Program-made: the position numbers and the translations under genes
From: Sabellastarte sp. h YS-2021
Taxonomy: Eukaryota; Annelida; Polychaeta; Sabellida; Sabellidae
DNA length: 64,000 bases
NCBI GenBank assembly: GCA_964017235.1
Contig: OZ024940.1
Location: forward strand, 2,604,001-2,668,000
Direction of reading: 5' to 3'
In this document: piece by piece, positions 20,375 to 32,599 of the stretch
Layout of the letters: the number at the start of each line of letters is the position of its first letter
Position numbering within the stretch: the stretch's first letter is position 1
Notes under the pieces: model-generated
Databases searched by the model: none
What the model was told of the DNA's origin: nothing
What the model saw: the letters and a program-made list of their open reading frames with translations, nothing else

Positions 20375-22330
20375 GCCATTATTTCCTGACAAATCTCGCC
20401 AAACTATTTGGCAAGCAAACAAACAGACGAATGTTGCACCTTACATAACTCTCACAGTGAAGGTAAGGATTTAATAGCTTGACGTAACAATTTTACGAAT
20501 TTTTATTTTAGCTGAGAATCTAGATGTCAGTTGTTTATTGTCACAGTGAAATGCTTTTGAAAATGAATCATTATGAATCTGCGTATAAGCCACCCAGTGG
20601 AAATTCATTGCAAACCATTTCTGAAATGACTGTGCCTAATGAAACGGATGGACAAACCCCCATCTCCCACTTCAATCTAAATCTCTATATAACCTATAAA
20701 CTTCCTATAACCAGTCTTTTTTTAAAAAGCACTCTTCTTGTTTTCAGATCCAGGGTCCGGGGGATTCTGTTTTTGCTAATCCAGGTCATTCAATTACCAA
20801 GCTGTTTTGCGAGGCGCCAGAAATGAAACCTACATAGTGACAAGCAATTACCTGAAATATCAAAGGTCAAGTTAGTGTTCATGTTAAGGTCACCTTAAAC
20901 TGACATTTCTTTGTATGCAATGAACTCTACCAAAAAAATTGTAAATCTACAGGCCAACTGACTTAATACTGACTTATAATATATTTCTGGTAACTTATTT
21001 TTGCACAAAATTTATAGCAAATTGTTTTCAAAATTTAAACAGATAGTTTACAAATATATTTTACGTTTTTGCCTCACAAAATGTTTTTATTTGCAAAGTG
21101 TAGAAAAAAGGTGATTTTTTTGTTATAAATAGATTTTTATTCAACCATTTTTTTCTCTTTCAAAAGTTATGTAAATTTCTAATGTAATCTTAATTGCTGT
21201 GTATTACTTTACTCTAAGTGGGCACCTTAATTTCACCAACAAAAAAATAGTGGGCACCTTAATTTTCAACAGCAAAAAAAATAGTACTTTTAAAGAAGAG
21301 ACTTTGTATTTTTGGGGAACAAATATGAATTTTTTTCTTTTAAAATATAAAAACATATCATTTAAATTTTTTTTCAAGTATCTGGCTTTCAAATATAAGT
21401 TTGGCAGTGTCAAGCTTTATAATGTTACTAAATGAAATTCTTTTTTTTTCCATACAATATCTACACAAATATATTTTGCAGGCGTCGAATTAACAATAGC
21501 TGGAGCCGACATTTCATTAATTTCATTAACTTATTCCCTGGAATGGAAATGCATTTTGTAATAAATATGTGTTGCGTTCTTGTCCCCCCTCCCCCCCTCC
21601 ACCCGTAATTACTGTCACGCGATACCAAGCCTAATACCGCTGTTCGACTTTCACGACTCATGTCGTGCAACAGTAGCCATTAAAATTAAACATCTAAACA
21701 TTCTGGCTTTAAATGACCCCTGTTCCCAGTTATAAAAACTTGCGCCCCCCCCCAAAAAAAAAATAAATAAATAAATAAAATAAAATAAATAATGCAATTC
21801 CACCCCCTCAGACTGATGGCTGTGTGTGCAAGAAGTTGTATTTAAACATTAAGCAATTGCTTTGGAGTTGTTGTGGCTTATTGTTGCGAGTTATTTCTTC
21901 CCGAGTCGGAGCAGGTCGTGAGGCCAATCTGCTGAGCAGTCCCTGAAAACACATCGTGTAATTCATCAGCTCTTCCCACCCTTCTCCCAACAGGGTCGGC
22001 TGTGAGTTCCACAACACCCCCCCAGACAGCCCACCCCCACCCCCACCCCCCCCCCCCCCCCCATCCCAATCCACGAAACTTTGACATCATCTAGATCTCA
22101 CATCAACTCGTAAAAACGGGACAGCCGTGTAAGTAGATGGATGTTTCTGCTCCTTTTAAGATTCAGCAATGTATTAATCATAGGTCAACTGGATAATTCC
22201 TAGTTCCCACTATCCCGTGCAGTCACATTTGTGCTTATTTAATTTCAGCTAGACGACCTTGCCCCTTATTGCTGAGAAGAGAGACCTCATCTCTTAGTGG
22301 TGCAGGTTGTACTGTTAAGAGAAATGATTG
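20375..22330. other. intergenic, no gene seen
   Basis: AT-rich with poly-C/poly-G runs (21585-21605, 21745, 22030-22062). Two adjacent copies of GTGGGCACCTTAATTT near 21218 and 21251. No supported ORF. Confidence 0.4.
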
Positions 22331-22335
22331 ATTGG

Positions 22336-22430
22336 TTCTGTGGGGAGTCGATCCCACGGCCTTCTGATTGCACGCAGAGATAACCACACTAGTCTAGCTC
22401 TTTAACCAGCTGGGCTAAAGGGGAATCCCC
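22336..22430 (-). repeat. tRNA-like relic (SINE head)
   Basis: On the minus strand TAGCCCAGCTGGTTAAAGAG resembles an A box and CGTGGGATCGACTCCCCAC a B box, at tRNA-like distance. The acceptor stem does not pair, so this is a SINE relic and not a tRNA gene. Confidence 0.5.
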
Positions 22431-24860
22431 TGATGCCAAGGTATTGACTGATATGCATGAGGTTAATACAACTTTGAGGAGCAAGTCCCCCCTCCCCCTT
22501 ATGGAAAACACTCCACACTCCCACCCACCCCCCACCCCCCACCTCATGTGTGTAGAGTTTAAAACAGCTTGTTACAGGTCACAGGAGGTCTTTCAAATTC
22601 TTAAAATACTGGTCCCGAACGCAAGTAGCTATCCGACCTGTTACAGGCGCCTCCTACCCAAAATGCCAATTCCACAGAATTGTGCCGAAGACTTCCCACA
22701 AAGATAGTAAGCGGTGGGCCATACCACAGCAACCGGCCAACTGGCGGGTCGCCAGTGTCCATTTCTTTGTAGCCTGTGACCCCCCGCACCGACAGGTGGG
22801 GACCTAGGTTAAATACTCCCTGCCCCCCCACCCCCTGTACTTGGGGCAAAAACACCCCACTTAATAAAAAGGAGGGGGATACGGGGGATTGGCTCGTTAT
22901 AAGATGTTGTAAAACAACCTTATCTGCTAATAATGTAATCCCCTGGTTATCGCTCGCGAGATTGTGTTTTTTGTTCTTATATTTACTGACATTATTCGAT
23001 AGCTGATAAGAGTTTTTTCTTGTCAACCTCTCTCCCTCTCTCTCCTTGAGAGCTGTGACATTTCAAAATCTGGTGTTAATTGGAAAATCAGCCCTTAAGC
23101 GGTGGTCGCACTTGTGTAGTAGGACACAGATTTTTTTTCCTTAGCCAATGGCCTCCTTTTCAACTGAAAAGACCAAAGAGGGCCGTAAAGGGCCAAAAGA
23201 AAGGAGATTATTTATACCAAATATACCTCTGTGCATGTCTTTGAAAAAAGATATCGTGCAAATTATCGTGCAAATTTGAGCCTAAAGACTGTTAATGAAT
23301 CAATAAACTAAGACCTCCACACGGGGGGGGGAGGTGTTTCCAAAAATTTGGAGATTAGCTTGTATACAGAATATATAATACATATATATATATTTAACCA
23401 ATTCGGGACGGGCCCTTCCCCCCCCTCCCCAACCGCACCCCCGAAAAAAAAATTGGCTTGGCGTACATATGGAACAGGTTTTAAAACGTCCTAAACCTTG
23501 ACCTTTGACTTTGGCCATGGTCACCGGAAAATAACCATCCGCCATATCAGCCACTGTAGGCCTGAAAGACCGACCTTACCTCTCTATATATACGGGGAAG
23601 TGGGAACAACGCATTAGCCTTATAAGGTATGGAACCAGTTGATAATGTTAACAGCTATTCACTGTAATTACAAGATTACCATTCATTTTGTTTTTTGTGG
23701 ATTTTTTTATGTTCAGCTAGAAATGCTTGCAGTTTTTTTTTTGTCTGAAGGTTTTAAAACATATACTTTTGTAAATGGAATGTCTTCTGTTTGTACACAT
23801 GTTTATATATTTTGCGTTGTTTACCTCTAAACTGGGCAGATTGTGTATCTAAAAAGACATATATTTTTATTTTAACTGAAATACGTATAAACACATATGT
23901 ATATGTGTTTTTATACTGTTATATTTGCTAAGATGGATGTTAATTCTATGGAGCTATATAAAAAAGAAATAGAAAGCCACCCAAATGTCCAGTTTTTATG
24001 GATGTTTCCAAATGTGTTTTTTAAAGGATATACTTGTGATATACGTGGAATTAATATCCCCACTTAAAACTAAATTGGTAAATACTGGATCTTTTACAAA
24101 TATAAAAATTGGATAGTAATTAGTAAATTAATTATATACTACATATATATATATATGTTTTAAACATGTGTTTATTATTAAACAAAGTATAGTATATAAT
24201 ATAGTATATATAGTAAATATATCAGTATGTTTAATATTAAATGCTTTATATAGTGGATCTGTAACAGCTTTTGATACGATGAAATGAAAATACTATGTAT
24301 ACACGACATATAAAGACAATTAACATAGATTAGCCTGGACGTTTGAACTTTGACCTTTTTAAATCCAAAGGTCGCAAGGTGAAGGACTGATCTTGTCACT
24401 TGGGAAAAATCATTTTGGTTTATCGATTTTTACCGCCATTTTTGGACTGGATCCCGGGTAGAATCACGTCTGAGCCTAAAACGGGCGACTGTAGTCGCAA
24501 CTGTGTGCACAACGACATAACAATAAATAAATAACATTTTAAAAACATAGGATATATTACGGATGTATATTATTCAGAATAGAATGTTATTTACAGCTGC
24601 CATCAAGAAGGTTATGCCACTGACGGCGTGAATTTGTCCGTCTGTTTGTCGAACAGATGATTAGATAGCTTGGTTTTGATCCGGATCACCGTCTGGATCC
24701 AGGAATTTATGAAGTGATTATTTTTTTTTAATTTATTGAACTCACACAAGCACACAACTTAAAATTAAAACTTAAATGGATATTAGCGTTTCTATAACGC
24801 AAAGGTACTTTTTGAGTTGAAATTGATGTCAGTGTGACCAAGACATAAGTGATCTAGCAA
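22430..24860. other. intergenic sequence upstream of the coiled-coil gene
   Basis: No supported exon. Contains TATA-type repeats near 23380 and 24130-24240, and a G2 repeat fragment at 24600-24720. Additional 5' exons of the downstream gene could lie here but I cannot identify one. Confidence 0.35.
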
Positions 24861-24862
24861 GC

Positions 24863-25100
24863 ATGCAGGCGTCGGGGGAAGCCGGCTGCGCATGCGCCGA
24901 TCAAAACAAAGCGGCCAATGTGCGGAAGATTTTCAATAAGAACGAACGTGCACGGATCTCGTGCGACCAACGCACCAAAGTCATCGACCTTGAACGCAAG
25001 GTCACATGTGCACGAATCTCACGGGAAGAGCGAGATCTGAGGAGCCAGCTGGGCAGACTGGAGGAGCAGAGGAAGTTTGCTGCAACAGATGAAACTGCAG
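24863..25100 (+). CDS. coiled-coil protein, first recognised exon
   Basis: Opens MQASGEAGCACADQNKAANV and continues into the coiled coil; donor CAG/GTACGA. The start is chosen as the first ATG after an in-frame stop; splicing in from upstream is the alternative. Confidence 0.65.
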
Positions 25101-28100
25101 GTACGACATAATATTGGTTACCCCAGCCCACCCCCACCACCTCCCACCAAATGCTTTAAACTGGCAAACCAAATTCTGTAAACATCAAATTCAACATCAG
25201 CTAACCAATGTCACTGATACACCAACAGAGCTTTGTAAGCTGTGAGCTGATTGGTCATATATGTGTCCTTTTAGAGAACATGGTTATTCCTTTAAAGTGT
25301 CAATGTGTAATTAAATCAAAAGAAATTCATCATAAAGTTGCACAAAAGTACGCTCAAGAAGACAATTTTTATTGCCAGACCCCTTTGTTTAAATGCCAAG
25401 GCTTAGGCTCAACTTTTGTACACATAACCAATTTAAGCCTAAGATATGACTTAGACCTTTCTCAAGTATTACACGAGAGTAAGATTAAACAGGGCACTTG
25501 GAATGACTTGATCATATACTGTTACATATAAGGGCACTGGATTATTGTTGTTCCATATTAGAAGGGGCCATGGTGGAGCAGTGGTAGACACTCGTCTCCC
25601 ACCTCTGAGTTCAGGGTTTGAATCCCGACCTCAGCTGGGAAAACTGGTAATTGCTTGCCCTTGGTCGGCAGTTTACAGTGCAAAACCTTGACACCAACTG
25701 TACGTACTGGTTTCCGCCATATAAAATGTTAAATAAATCTTCCATATAAGGACATTGGAGTATTGATTTTTTTCTGTACTCTGCAGAGGTGGCCTAGTTA
25801 TTATTTCCAGAACCTTCTCTGTGTTTCTAGTGGCTGCACAGTTATTTAATTGTGGTACTGCTCTTCCTAGAATCTTCTGGGCATATCCCTGGCTGTGTAG
25901 AAATATATTGGGAGGCCTGACCAGCAGTGTCAGTGTGGAACTCGAGACCTATAAGGACACTTGTCCTATGCTTAATTGCAGATTTATTTATCTGGGTTTC
26001 AAGTAAATACAAGCTTCTTGTAATCTACATTTCTGTGATGAACTCTGTTACTGGGGAGAACTGGATTTAGTGCCTGGATATACCATACAGTAAATAGCTG
26101 AACGGCAGATATTGCTGGCATGCCTCAGTGGTCCATCTCTGAAATTTTTTAGATATATACTTAATAATAATAATAACACTGGAATCTTATATAGTCCTTT
26201 CTCTATTATTAACTCAAAGAGCTTTATACAGTATTTGTACATGATTTTACACAGTAACCTTACCTATTGCTGCCATGCAAGGCAACAGAAGCCAGTCTGC
26301 CTTATAGCTGTATACCAATATTTCCCCCTGGGGTGGATAGAGAGGCACAGTCCAGGTTGACATCTTGCCCAAAGATGTTATCCCACATATGAAACAGTTG
26401 GCATCAGTGGGGATCGAACCCACGACCCTTGGATTATGAGTCCAACAACCTACCCACTGAGTAACATGAGATACAGAGCTTTTGTGCCAGATCATTTAAA
26501 AAGATTACTGGAAGTGTTGAAAAAACTAGCTTTAACCGTTAGTTGGGTGGATAAAATACTGTGGTCAGGTCAGATTGGTTTCATTACTGTGTGTACCACC
26601 ATATAATAGTTCAGCTGACTACAATTGGTAATTTGATTCTTCAAATGCTTTGCAGAGTACCTGACTAGATATCTGGCTGACTCCCTACACGTTGACGACG
26701 GTAACAATGAAGCCGCCATCCACATCTGCCTCGACAGCACTAGCGAAGTGGTGAATCCTTATCCAGTTACCATTGGCCGGGCCAGGAAGCTTTCCGTCAC
26801 GGCCAGTACAGAAAGTAGGTTATATTGTGTGGCTAGCCTGTCTAAATATACCCTCGTAAATACACCCGGGAGCCACAATTCGGCCGTCCAATGATATAAA
26901 CACTTGCATGAACTACAAATATGCTGCTTTTCTGTGTTACTGTAAGGTCATGACATAATACAAACAACTAATCGTTATTTTCTAAATGTTTTTTGTTCAA
27001 AAATTTGTTTTATTTATATTTAATGGGGTCAATTATTATGTCACCTGAAGAGTAAAATTTTCAAACTAAGGGATCCAACTTTTGGCCCCCTATATCAAAA
27101 TTAAGGTACAATTAAAAATAATGTGTTTTGAGTTATTTTTTCCAACGTTTCACTGAATAGACCTGAAAGCATTTTGATGGTACATTTGATGGGCAAAATC
27201 TTTGTAAATTGTACATTTATAAACCAAATTCTTGTCACAGCCTGCTGCCTGTTTGAAAAAACAGTTTAAAACAAATGATGTAAGATAAAACAAATAATAA
27301 TATGCACAGGGACCGCAAACATGATAATTATGATCCTAATTGTGACACTTTATTCATGAATAATCACGACATAGGCTTATGAAGATTGATGTCATGATCA
27401 TGTGATAAATCTCACTAGGTGGCCAAATCGTGGCTCCCGGCCGAATTGTGGCTCCCCGGTGTATATCTGAATGATAGGTATGTGTTTTAAACAAACATGC
27501 AACTTCTGGATTAATAATTCTGTGACTATTTCATCTCCAACAGGGCAATTACATTATTAACTGTTTTGTGTTATTTTCCCCCACAACATAAATAGGACTA
27601 AGTGCATCTAGGAACAGAGGATGTGGGTTCAGACCCAGGTACAGGAAGATACATAGTGGCTCAGATGACCACTTAAAATGGCGGTCCTCTGTCATTGGGT
27701 CCTGTCCCCAGTGGCAGGTTAAAGAACCTCAAGGACATTGATAAATGGTCATCCTTGACCCTCTGTCTTTAAGTTAAAGAGGGGGGATATCAGTCACTAG
27801 AGAGTTTGGGCTGTACTAGTGTACAATCAGGAAAATATTACATTGATTATAAACATACATTACAATACATAACAATGTGATGTGATTATAAAGTTCTCCG
27901 TGGAATTGTGAGATAAAAAATGTGAAATATGATGATTAATAAGTAGGGGTGCGACGGTGCCAGATTTTCTAGTTCGGGATTCCGCCAATGCCAAACCGTC
28001 CCGATTCCGGGATACCGAAAAAGTTCATGTTTCAGCATTTCTCCAATCGAAGAGACCCACAAACAGGAAGTGATTTCCCGTAAGCCAAAACATGGCATTT

Positions 28101-30977
28101 TTTCTCAAAGAAATCGCAATAAATGCTTTAAAATCTAGTTAAAAATGAGATAATAGTTTATATTTTCTTCAGATTAAGGTTTGGTATTTACTAGTTTACG
28201 TTTCCCAATAATTATATTAGCTGACATTCGAGATTCCGGTTCTGAAAGTGGTCACGGTATTTCAGTATACTGCTCAGCTACTAGTACCCAACTTCGTCAC
28301 TTGCATTTTTAACAATGTAAAAGCCTCTTCACAATTGTCTATCCTTGTCGAGTTGTGCATTATCATTATTAGTATGTATTCCATTTGTTTTGGTATCAAT
28401 ATTGCTTGTCCTTTTCAGTTTTTAAGGCAGGTGACGAACATGGGTAGGAGACGAACTTGGGTAGCTGAGCAGTAATTGTCTTGATACCGGTATCCCACCA
28501 CTACGTACTCACCCTTATTAATAAGAAAATTCTATAGCAGCTAAACAATTTGAACTCCATAGCAGTATGCTTTGAATACAAATATTTTGCGCCTTTCTCG
28601 AAAATATTCAAATTTGAATATAATTCTTTAAGAACAGTGTATGCAAATACTACATGAATACAAAATAAAATTTTAAGTAATATTTTAAGTTTTGCAGAAT
28701 TTACAAGCCAACCACTAAACACATGACCTACATTTTCTCTTTTCTCTCTCTCTCTCTGTGGCGTAGGGATATCCCCGGCCACCTCCTCAACTCGCCTGAG
28801 CAGAGAAAGTCAGGACTTCGAAGAAGCCTACCTCGCCTCCCCTAGTGGCAGACAGCTCCTTCCGCCGATCGGATGCCAGTCCCGAAACAACCTTGTCAGT
28901 GGCAGTACTTATACAGCCCTCCGGAAAAATAGTTCCGGCTCCTGCGTCAGCGGCCAGCTATCTCTCGCCACAGCAGGAGCCAGAGGGGATCAGGAAGCCG
29001 AGACTCCCGAGATCTGGGTCGGGGATCCGGAGGCGATTTCCTCCGTGCGACGAAACAGGAAGTCCCCAGCCCGCCAACGATTTGAGCGCTGTGAGAAGAA
29101 TGCCAACAGGTAAGTCTTTTTCTGCATTACTATCGAAAGATATGCACTGCTCAGGTACTGAGGAGGGGGGGGGGGTCAGTTTCATGCAAAGGGCTAAAGG
29201 CTGGTCTCGGGTTCAAATCTGAGAGCTTTGACACCTATAAACATTGGACACCCTTTGGCTGAGTTCACAGACGCGGCCTAAAGTGGTTTCACAAAGAGAC
29301 CACTAACTTGAAATTTGGCAGAGTTATGAGCTTGTCAAATTTGAGTCCCTTCCAAGGAGGTGACTCAGGTTTTTGAGCCCAGTGTTGTGAAAACGTCTTT
29401 TCCTGTCAATCTTTTATGACTGTTTATAATGGTAAACCACGTATATTATTCCAAAGTATAGGTCCTGTAAACAAACTTCAATCAATGCAATTCACATATA
29501 ATTTCTAGTTGAGACTTTTTGGCTTCAACCTGCGTCTGTAAGCTGATTCAGCATTTTTGAAAAAAACAGATTTTGAGCCAAACTCGGCTGAGACCATAAA
29601 CTCAGATTTGAGCCAGTGACTCAGCCTGAGTCTGGGCTCAGTCTAAGACCTCTCGTGAAATTGGCCCTTGGCAGTGTACCAAGTTTAATGGTAAACTTTC
29701 CATGTCTAGCGACCTCCTACTCAAAACAGTTACTGGTCCATAATAGAAGTTGCCAGTCCTTATTTAAATGTAGGCTAAATCAATGTTCAGTTTCAAAAGT
29801 AACCAAATGGGAATTGTTATTTATTTATTTGGGTTTTAACAGCGCCTTCAACACATTGTACAAGTCATATCATGACGGGTAGTTTTATGGCCAGAGGAAA
29901 CCAGTACATACAGTTGGTGTCAAGGTTCTGTACTCTAAACTGCCAACCATCAGTAAGCAACTACAGAAGAACCCCACTTATCCGACCTCCGTGTAACCGA
30001 ATCTCCGGCTTATCCGACTTCAAAGCATGTCCCCCAACATTTTACACACTACGCATCGGAATTGGGTGGGCGATATACAGGGATATTATAAAATTTTATA
30101 AAAGTCGCCATCAAAAATGCCTGCATACACAGCACACATCTTTCGGTTATCTTACCTTTGATCTTTTATTGTTTATACAATGAAAAGACGCGGATTAGTG
30201 CAGTATTTATTGAATGCCGCCATTTAGCATATTTCTGTTGATCAACACTTGAAAGGGTCTATTCGATTGGCTGATTGCAATTCTAGAAACCTAACAAGGT
30301 GTCACTTCATTGCCCGGAGTAGTCCAACTTTTCCACACATAGGGTCCGGGGTTTGAACTGCCGACCTCAGGGGTGGCATGCGAGTGTTATTAAACATTCT
30401 TTGAAGGAGACTTCCTTAAATCTAAGGTAGGTCCTTAGTTTTGCTGTGAGATTTAAGTGAGTTTTACAGGTCTCCTTTAAGGAAGGAGGCTTTGTGAAAT
30501 TCAGATTTTTTAAACGAGGGAGAAATTCAAGGAAATCCTTAAAGTTAAGGTGACCTTTATCTAAGGGGGATCCATGAAACATGCTCCCTCATATCTCAAA
30601 TATGTGTTTTGGATAATAAATTAACCAGATTCAATAAAAAGACACAAACATTTGATGTTAATTTTTTTCAGCGTAATTTTTTCGTTTAGTACTAGCAAAA
30701 TAATTGCTAAACCGTTGTATAAACTCTTTGTTTTTGAACAATCTAATCCAGGTGGGCTCGATCTAGAAGTCTGAAGGAAGGCGCGAACATCCATAGAAGA
30801 GACGCATCCAGTTCGAGCTTGTCCAGATCACATAGTATGAAAGACCCCACCAACTTCACCATCGGCAACCTTGTCGCCCGACGCCGGTCCGTACCGCGAT
30901 GTGGAACTGCCCTGTCTCGAACCTCCAGCATCGGGAAGACCTCCTCCGAATGTTCACTGGATGAAGACCAGATATGA
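24863..30977 (+). CDS. uncharacterised coiled-coil protein (at least 4 exons, 321 aa as modelled)
   Basis: Exons 24863-25100, 26656-26814, 28767-29109 and 30752-30977; all three introns are GT-AG and the phases (1, 1, 2) join without a stop, giving 966 nt. Residues about 15-75 are charged with heptad-like spacing (RKIFNKNERARISCDQRTK, then LRSQLGRLEEQRKFA) and should form a coiled coil. Exon 2 is acidic and then basic (VTIGRARKLSV). Exons 3 and 4 are Ser/Arg-rich with many basophilic phosphorylation-like sites (RSHS, RRRS, SRTSS), and the protein ends SECSLDEDQI. An in-frame TGA lies about 40 bp before the ATG, but CTAG just upstream could be an acceptor, so a further 5' exon is possible. No family recognised; no domain of known function visible. 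Confidence 0.7.
25563..25742 (+). mobile_element. SINE family A, 3' truncated
   Basis: Head GGGGCCATGGTGGAGCAGTG, B-box-like GGGTTTGAATCCC, body GGTCGGCAGTTTACAGTGCA, then TGGTTTCCGCC and an abbreviated tail TTAAATAAATC. Lies in intron 1 of the coiled-coil gene. Confidence 0.75.
26160..26472 (-). mobile_element. tRNA-derived SINE, family D
   Basis: Minus-strand head: CTCAGTGGGTAGGTTGTTGG, an anticodon-arm-like GGACTCATAATCC, then a B-box-like GTGGGTTCGATCCCCAC; 3' end GAGCTTTATACAGTATT toward (TTA)n. A second copy is at 55535-55850. Confidence 0.8.
26656..26814 (+). CDS. coiled-coil protein, exon 2
   Basis: Acceptor TTTGCAG, donor GAAA/GTAGGT, phase 1 at both ends. Encodes EYLTRYLADSLHVDDGNNEA and then CLDSTSEVVNPYPVTIGRAR. 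The exon is much more GC-rich than the flanking intron. Confidence 0.68.
27600..27878 (+). mobile_element. SINE family C, 5' truncated
   Basis: GTGGGTTCAGACCCAGGTAC, CACTTAAAATGGCGGTCCTC, TTAAAGAACCTCAAGGACAT, tail ACATTACAATACATAAC. In intron 2 of the coiled-coil gene. Confidence 0.75.
27949..28495. mobile_element. hAT-like MITE candidate
   Basis: Begins TAGGGGTGCGACGG and ends GGTATCCCACCACTA, similar to hAT-type ends seen in MEIOC introns. It contains a second inverted pair (GTACCCAACTTCGTCAC and GTGACGAACATGGGTA; CTGCTCAGCTAC and GTAGCTGAGCAG). No clean 8-bp target duplication. Confidence 0.4.
28767..29109 (+). CDS. coiled-coil protein, exon 3
   Basis: A CT-rich tract and GCGTAG acceptor precede 28767; donor CAG/GTAAGT. 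Only the frame dictated by the previous exon is open throughout (ISPATSSTRLSRESQDFEEA to RQRFERCEKNAN), which supports the model. Confidence 0.72.
29262..29665. mobile_element. palindromic MITE-like repeat, degenerate
   Basis: Ends resemble GGCC-N-TTTCAC: GGCCTAAAGTGGTTTCACAA at left and CTCGTGAAATTGGCCC at right, with GAGCC/GACTCAG words in both orientations between. Related to 32600-33177. Confidence 0.35.
29815..30390 (-). mobile_element. SINE family A split by a pogo-like element
   Basis: Tail TTATTTATTTATTTGGG at left; SINE sequence to 29963 (AGTAAGCAACTA), resuming at 30324 (CCAACTTTTCCACACATAGG) and ending near the head at 30390. In intron 3 of the coiled-coil gene. Confidence 0.75.
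29964..30323 (+). mobile_element. pogo-like element inside the SINE, second example
   Basis: Starts CAGAAGAACCCCACTTATCC after a TA and continues CCGAATCTCCGGCTTATCCG and CATGTCCCCC, homologous to the minus strand of 5062-4980. The right end is not a recognisable inverted copy. No transposase ORF. Confidence 0.6.
30395..30600. repeat. palindromic repeat with CCTTAAATCTAAGG-type words
   Basis: CTTCCTTAAATCTAAGGTAG and its inverse CCTTAAAGTTAAGGTGACC; CTTTGTGAAATTC in the middle. Likely a fragment of the same palindromic family as 32600-33177. Confidence 0.35.
30752..30977 (+). CDS. coiled-coil protein, last exon
   Basis: Acceptor ATCCAG; stop TGA at 30975-30977. Ser/Arg-rich: RWARSRSLKEGANIHRRD, SSLSRSHSMKDPTNFTIGN, ARRRSVPRC, then an acidic end. 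No nearby AATAAA was found downstream. Confidence 0.7.
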
Positions 30978-31117
30978 GTTACTGTTCTGGGACAGTGAAT
31001 AGCTGTATACCTATCGGATTAGGTGAACGTGATATAATAATTGGTTTGCACAATTGGTCCGCCCACCATAATTGGTTGATGTATTTGGTGAACTTGCCAT
31101 AATTGGTATTTAATCCC

Positions 31118-31262
31118 TTTTTTATTGATTTTTTTATAACCTCGCTTTCAACACACTCTATATGGGGAGGGGGTCATATCACGAGGGGCAGTTGAGGAGG
31201 TGGAGCAAAGTAGTGTGTACAACTTGGTGTCCAGAAAGAAAACCATCGAGCAACAGTAAGAA
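31118..31262 (-). mobile_element. degenerate SINE family A fragment
   Basis: CCTCGCTTTCAACACACTCT, GGTCATATCACGAGGGGCAG and CAACTTGGTGTCC are recognisable; the rest is rearranged. Confidence 0.5.
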
Positions 31263-31265
31263 CCT

Positions 31266-31390
31266 ACCGCTGTGGCCTAGTGGGTTATACACTCGCCTGT
31301 AAATACAGAGGACACGGGTCTGATCCCAGATATAGGCAAATACAGAGTTAAGTGACCACTTAAAATGGCTGTCCTCTGTCCTGTGAAGCA
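31266..31390 (+). mobile_element. SINE family C, 3' truncated
   Basis: CTGTGGCCTAGTGGGTTATA, B-box-like CGGGTCTGATCCCAG, CACTTAAAATGGCTGTCCTC; breaks off after CTCTGTCC. Confidence 0.65.
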
Positions 31391-31683
31391 CATACTAGCT
31401 GGTCAATTGATTGATTTGGGTTTATAAAGTTACTTTTCGCACACTTTTATGCAGGGGGTTTATGGGTAGGGGAGGGGGATAACGTCTGTGCCGTTGTAGC
31501 AACTTTCCAACAGGGGTGGAGGAAACCAGTGCATACTAGTTGGTCCCCACACTTCAGCACTGACAATAACTTTACTGTAAAATGGGAAGGAAGATTTTGA
31601 CAGCACAACAGAATAGCCGCACGATACAAGACATAGTTCAATAGAGAAACACAAATATGGGAAGGAGGGGGCGATAAGTGGAC

Positions 31684-31905
31684 AAAAATTTATTTGGGTT
31701 TAACATCGCTTTCAATACATTGTGTAGGTTATATCACGATGGGTAGAAGAAGCCAGTTAATACTCTAGTTGGTGTCAAGATTCTACACCCTAAACTGTGG
31801 GGCATCGTTAAGCAATCACCAGCTTTCTCACATGGGGTTGGGTCGGGGTTTGAACCCTAGACCTCAGAGGTGGGAGGCAGAAGGGTTACCCACTGCACCA
31901 CCATG
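31684..31905 (-). mobile_element. SINE family A, diverged
   Basis: ATTTATTTGGGTTTAACATC, TATATCACGATGGGTAGAAG, GGTTTGAACCCTAGACCTCA and the head ACTGCACCACCATG. Confidence 0.7.
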
Positions 31906-32119
31906 TGAGGTCAGGAAATTGAATGTTTGAAAAATAGATTAAATGATAGAGGCTTAGGTTGGGATTGATAAATGAAAAGTAAAGCTTTAGTAAAAAGATA
32001 TTATCTTCAACTCTAGTTTGTTGGGTTTTTTTTTTTCCTGTGTACTGAATCCTTCAAAAATGTGATCGAGAATGAAAATGGTATGCATTGTTTAATTCTT
32101 TTTTTTTTTTTTTTTTGAT

Positions 32120-32425
32120 TACCTCATCATCTGATCTGATTGGCTGATTCAGACTGTAACATGCCATCTGATTGGTGGATTTCAAATTTCCTTCTATCAA
32201 CAAATCCCACTGGCATATTCATATTGTTAAAAACTACCAGTTTATTTCAAATTTTCAAATTCCCTTGCACCAACAAATCTCATTGGCTAATTCAAACTGT
32301 TCCAAGCTTCCAGATTGGCGGATTGTAACTTTTTAAATCTCATTGGCTGATTTCAAACTGTTGCCCAGCTATATGAGTGGTGGAACCATTAAACAGTCTC
32401 GAGCTATTTCATTGGCTACAATTCA
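32120..32425. repeat. tandem repeat with ATTGGCTGATTCAAACTGTT core
   Basis: Cores near 32139, 32170, 32205 (diverged), 32281, 32340 and 32410, spaced 30-70 bp. Like the arrays at 656-2110 it concentrates ATTGG boxes, here mostly in one orientation. Confidence 0.6.
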
Positions 32426-32599
32426 AACAACAATAATAAGGTCAAAGATTTTATTTTTTTGAATTGTAAAGTTAAGGGCCTTTTAAGGAGAAATAAATAT
32501 CTGCCGTCATTGCTTGGTCAAAGGTCAAAGTTCGGGGTTTCACTTCCAGTTCAGCAGCCGGGGTCCTATTGGGACAGGTCCTCAGCATTATCACCAGGT

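Noticed and set aside
22601-23026. 141-codon minus-strand ORF
   Set aside because: No domain, no splice-bounded exon structure, and the sequence includes C-rich low-complexity DNA.
26400-26472. Possible tRNA gene (minus strand, CAU-like loop)
   Set aside because: A and B boxes and an anticodon-like arm exist, but it is continuous with a SINE body that recurs at 55535-55850 and the acceptor stem is not closed.
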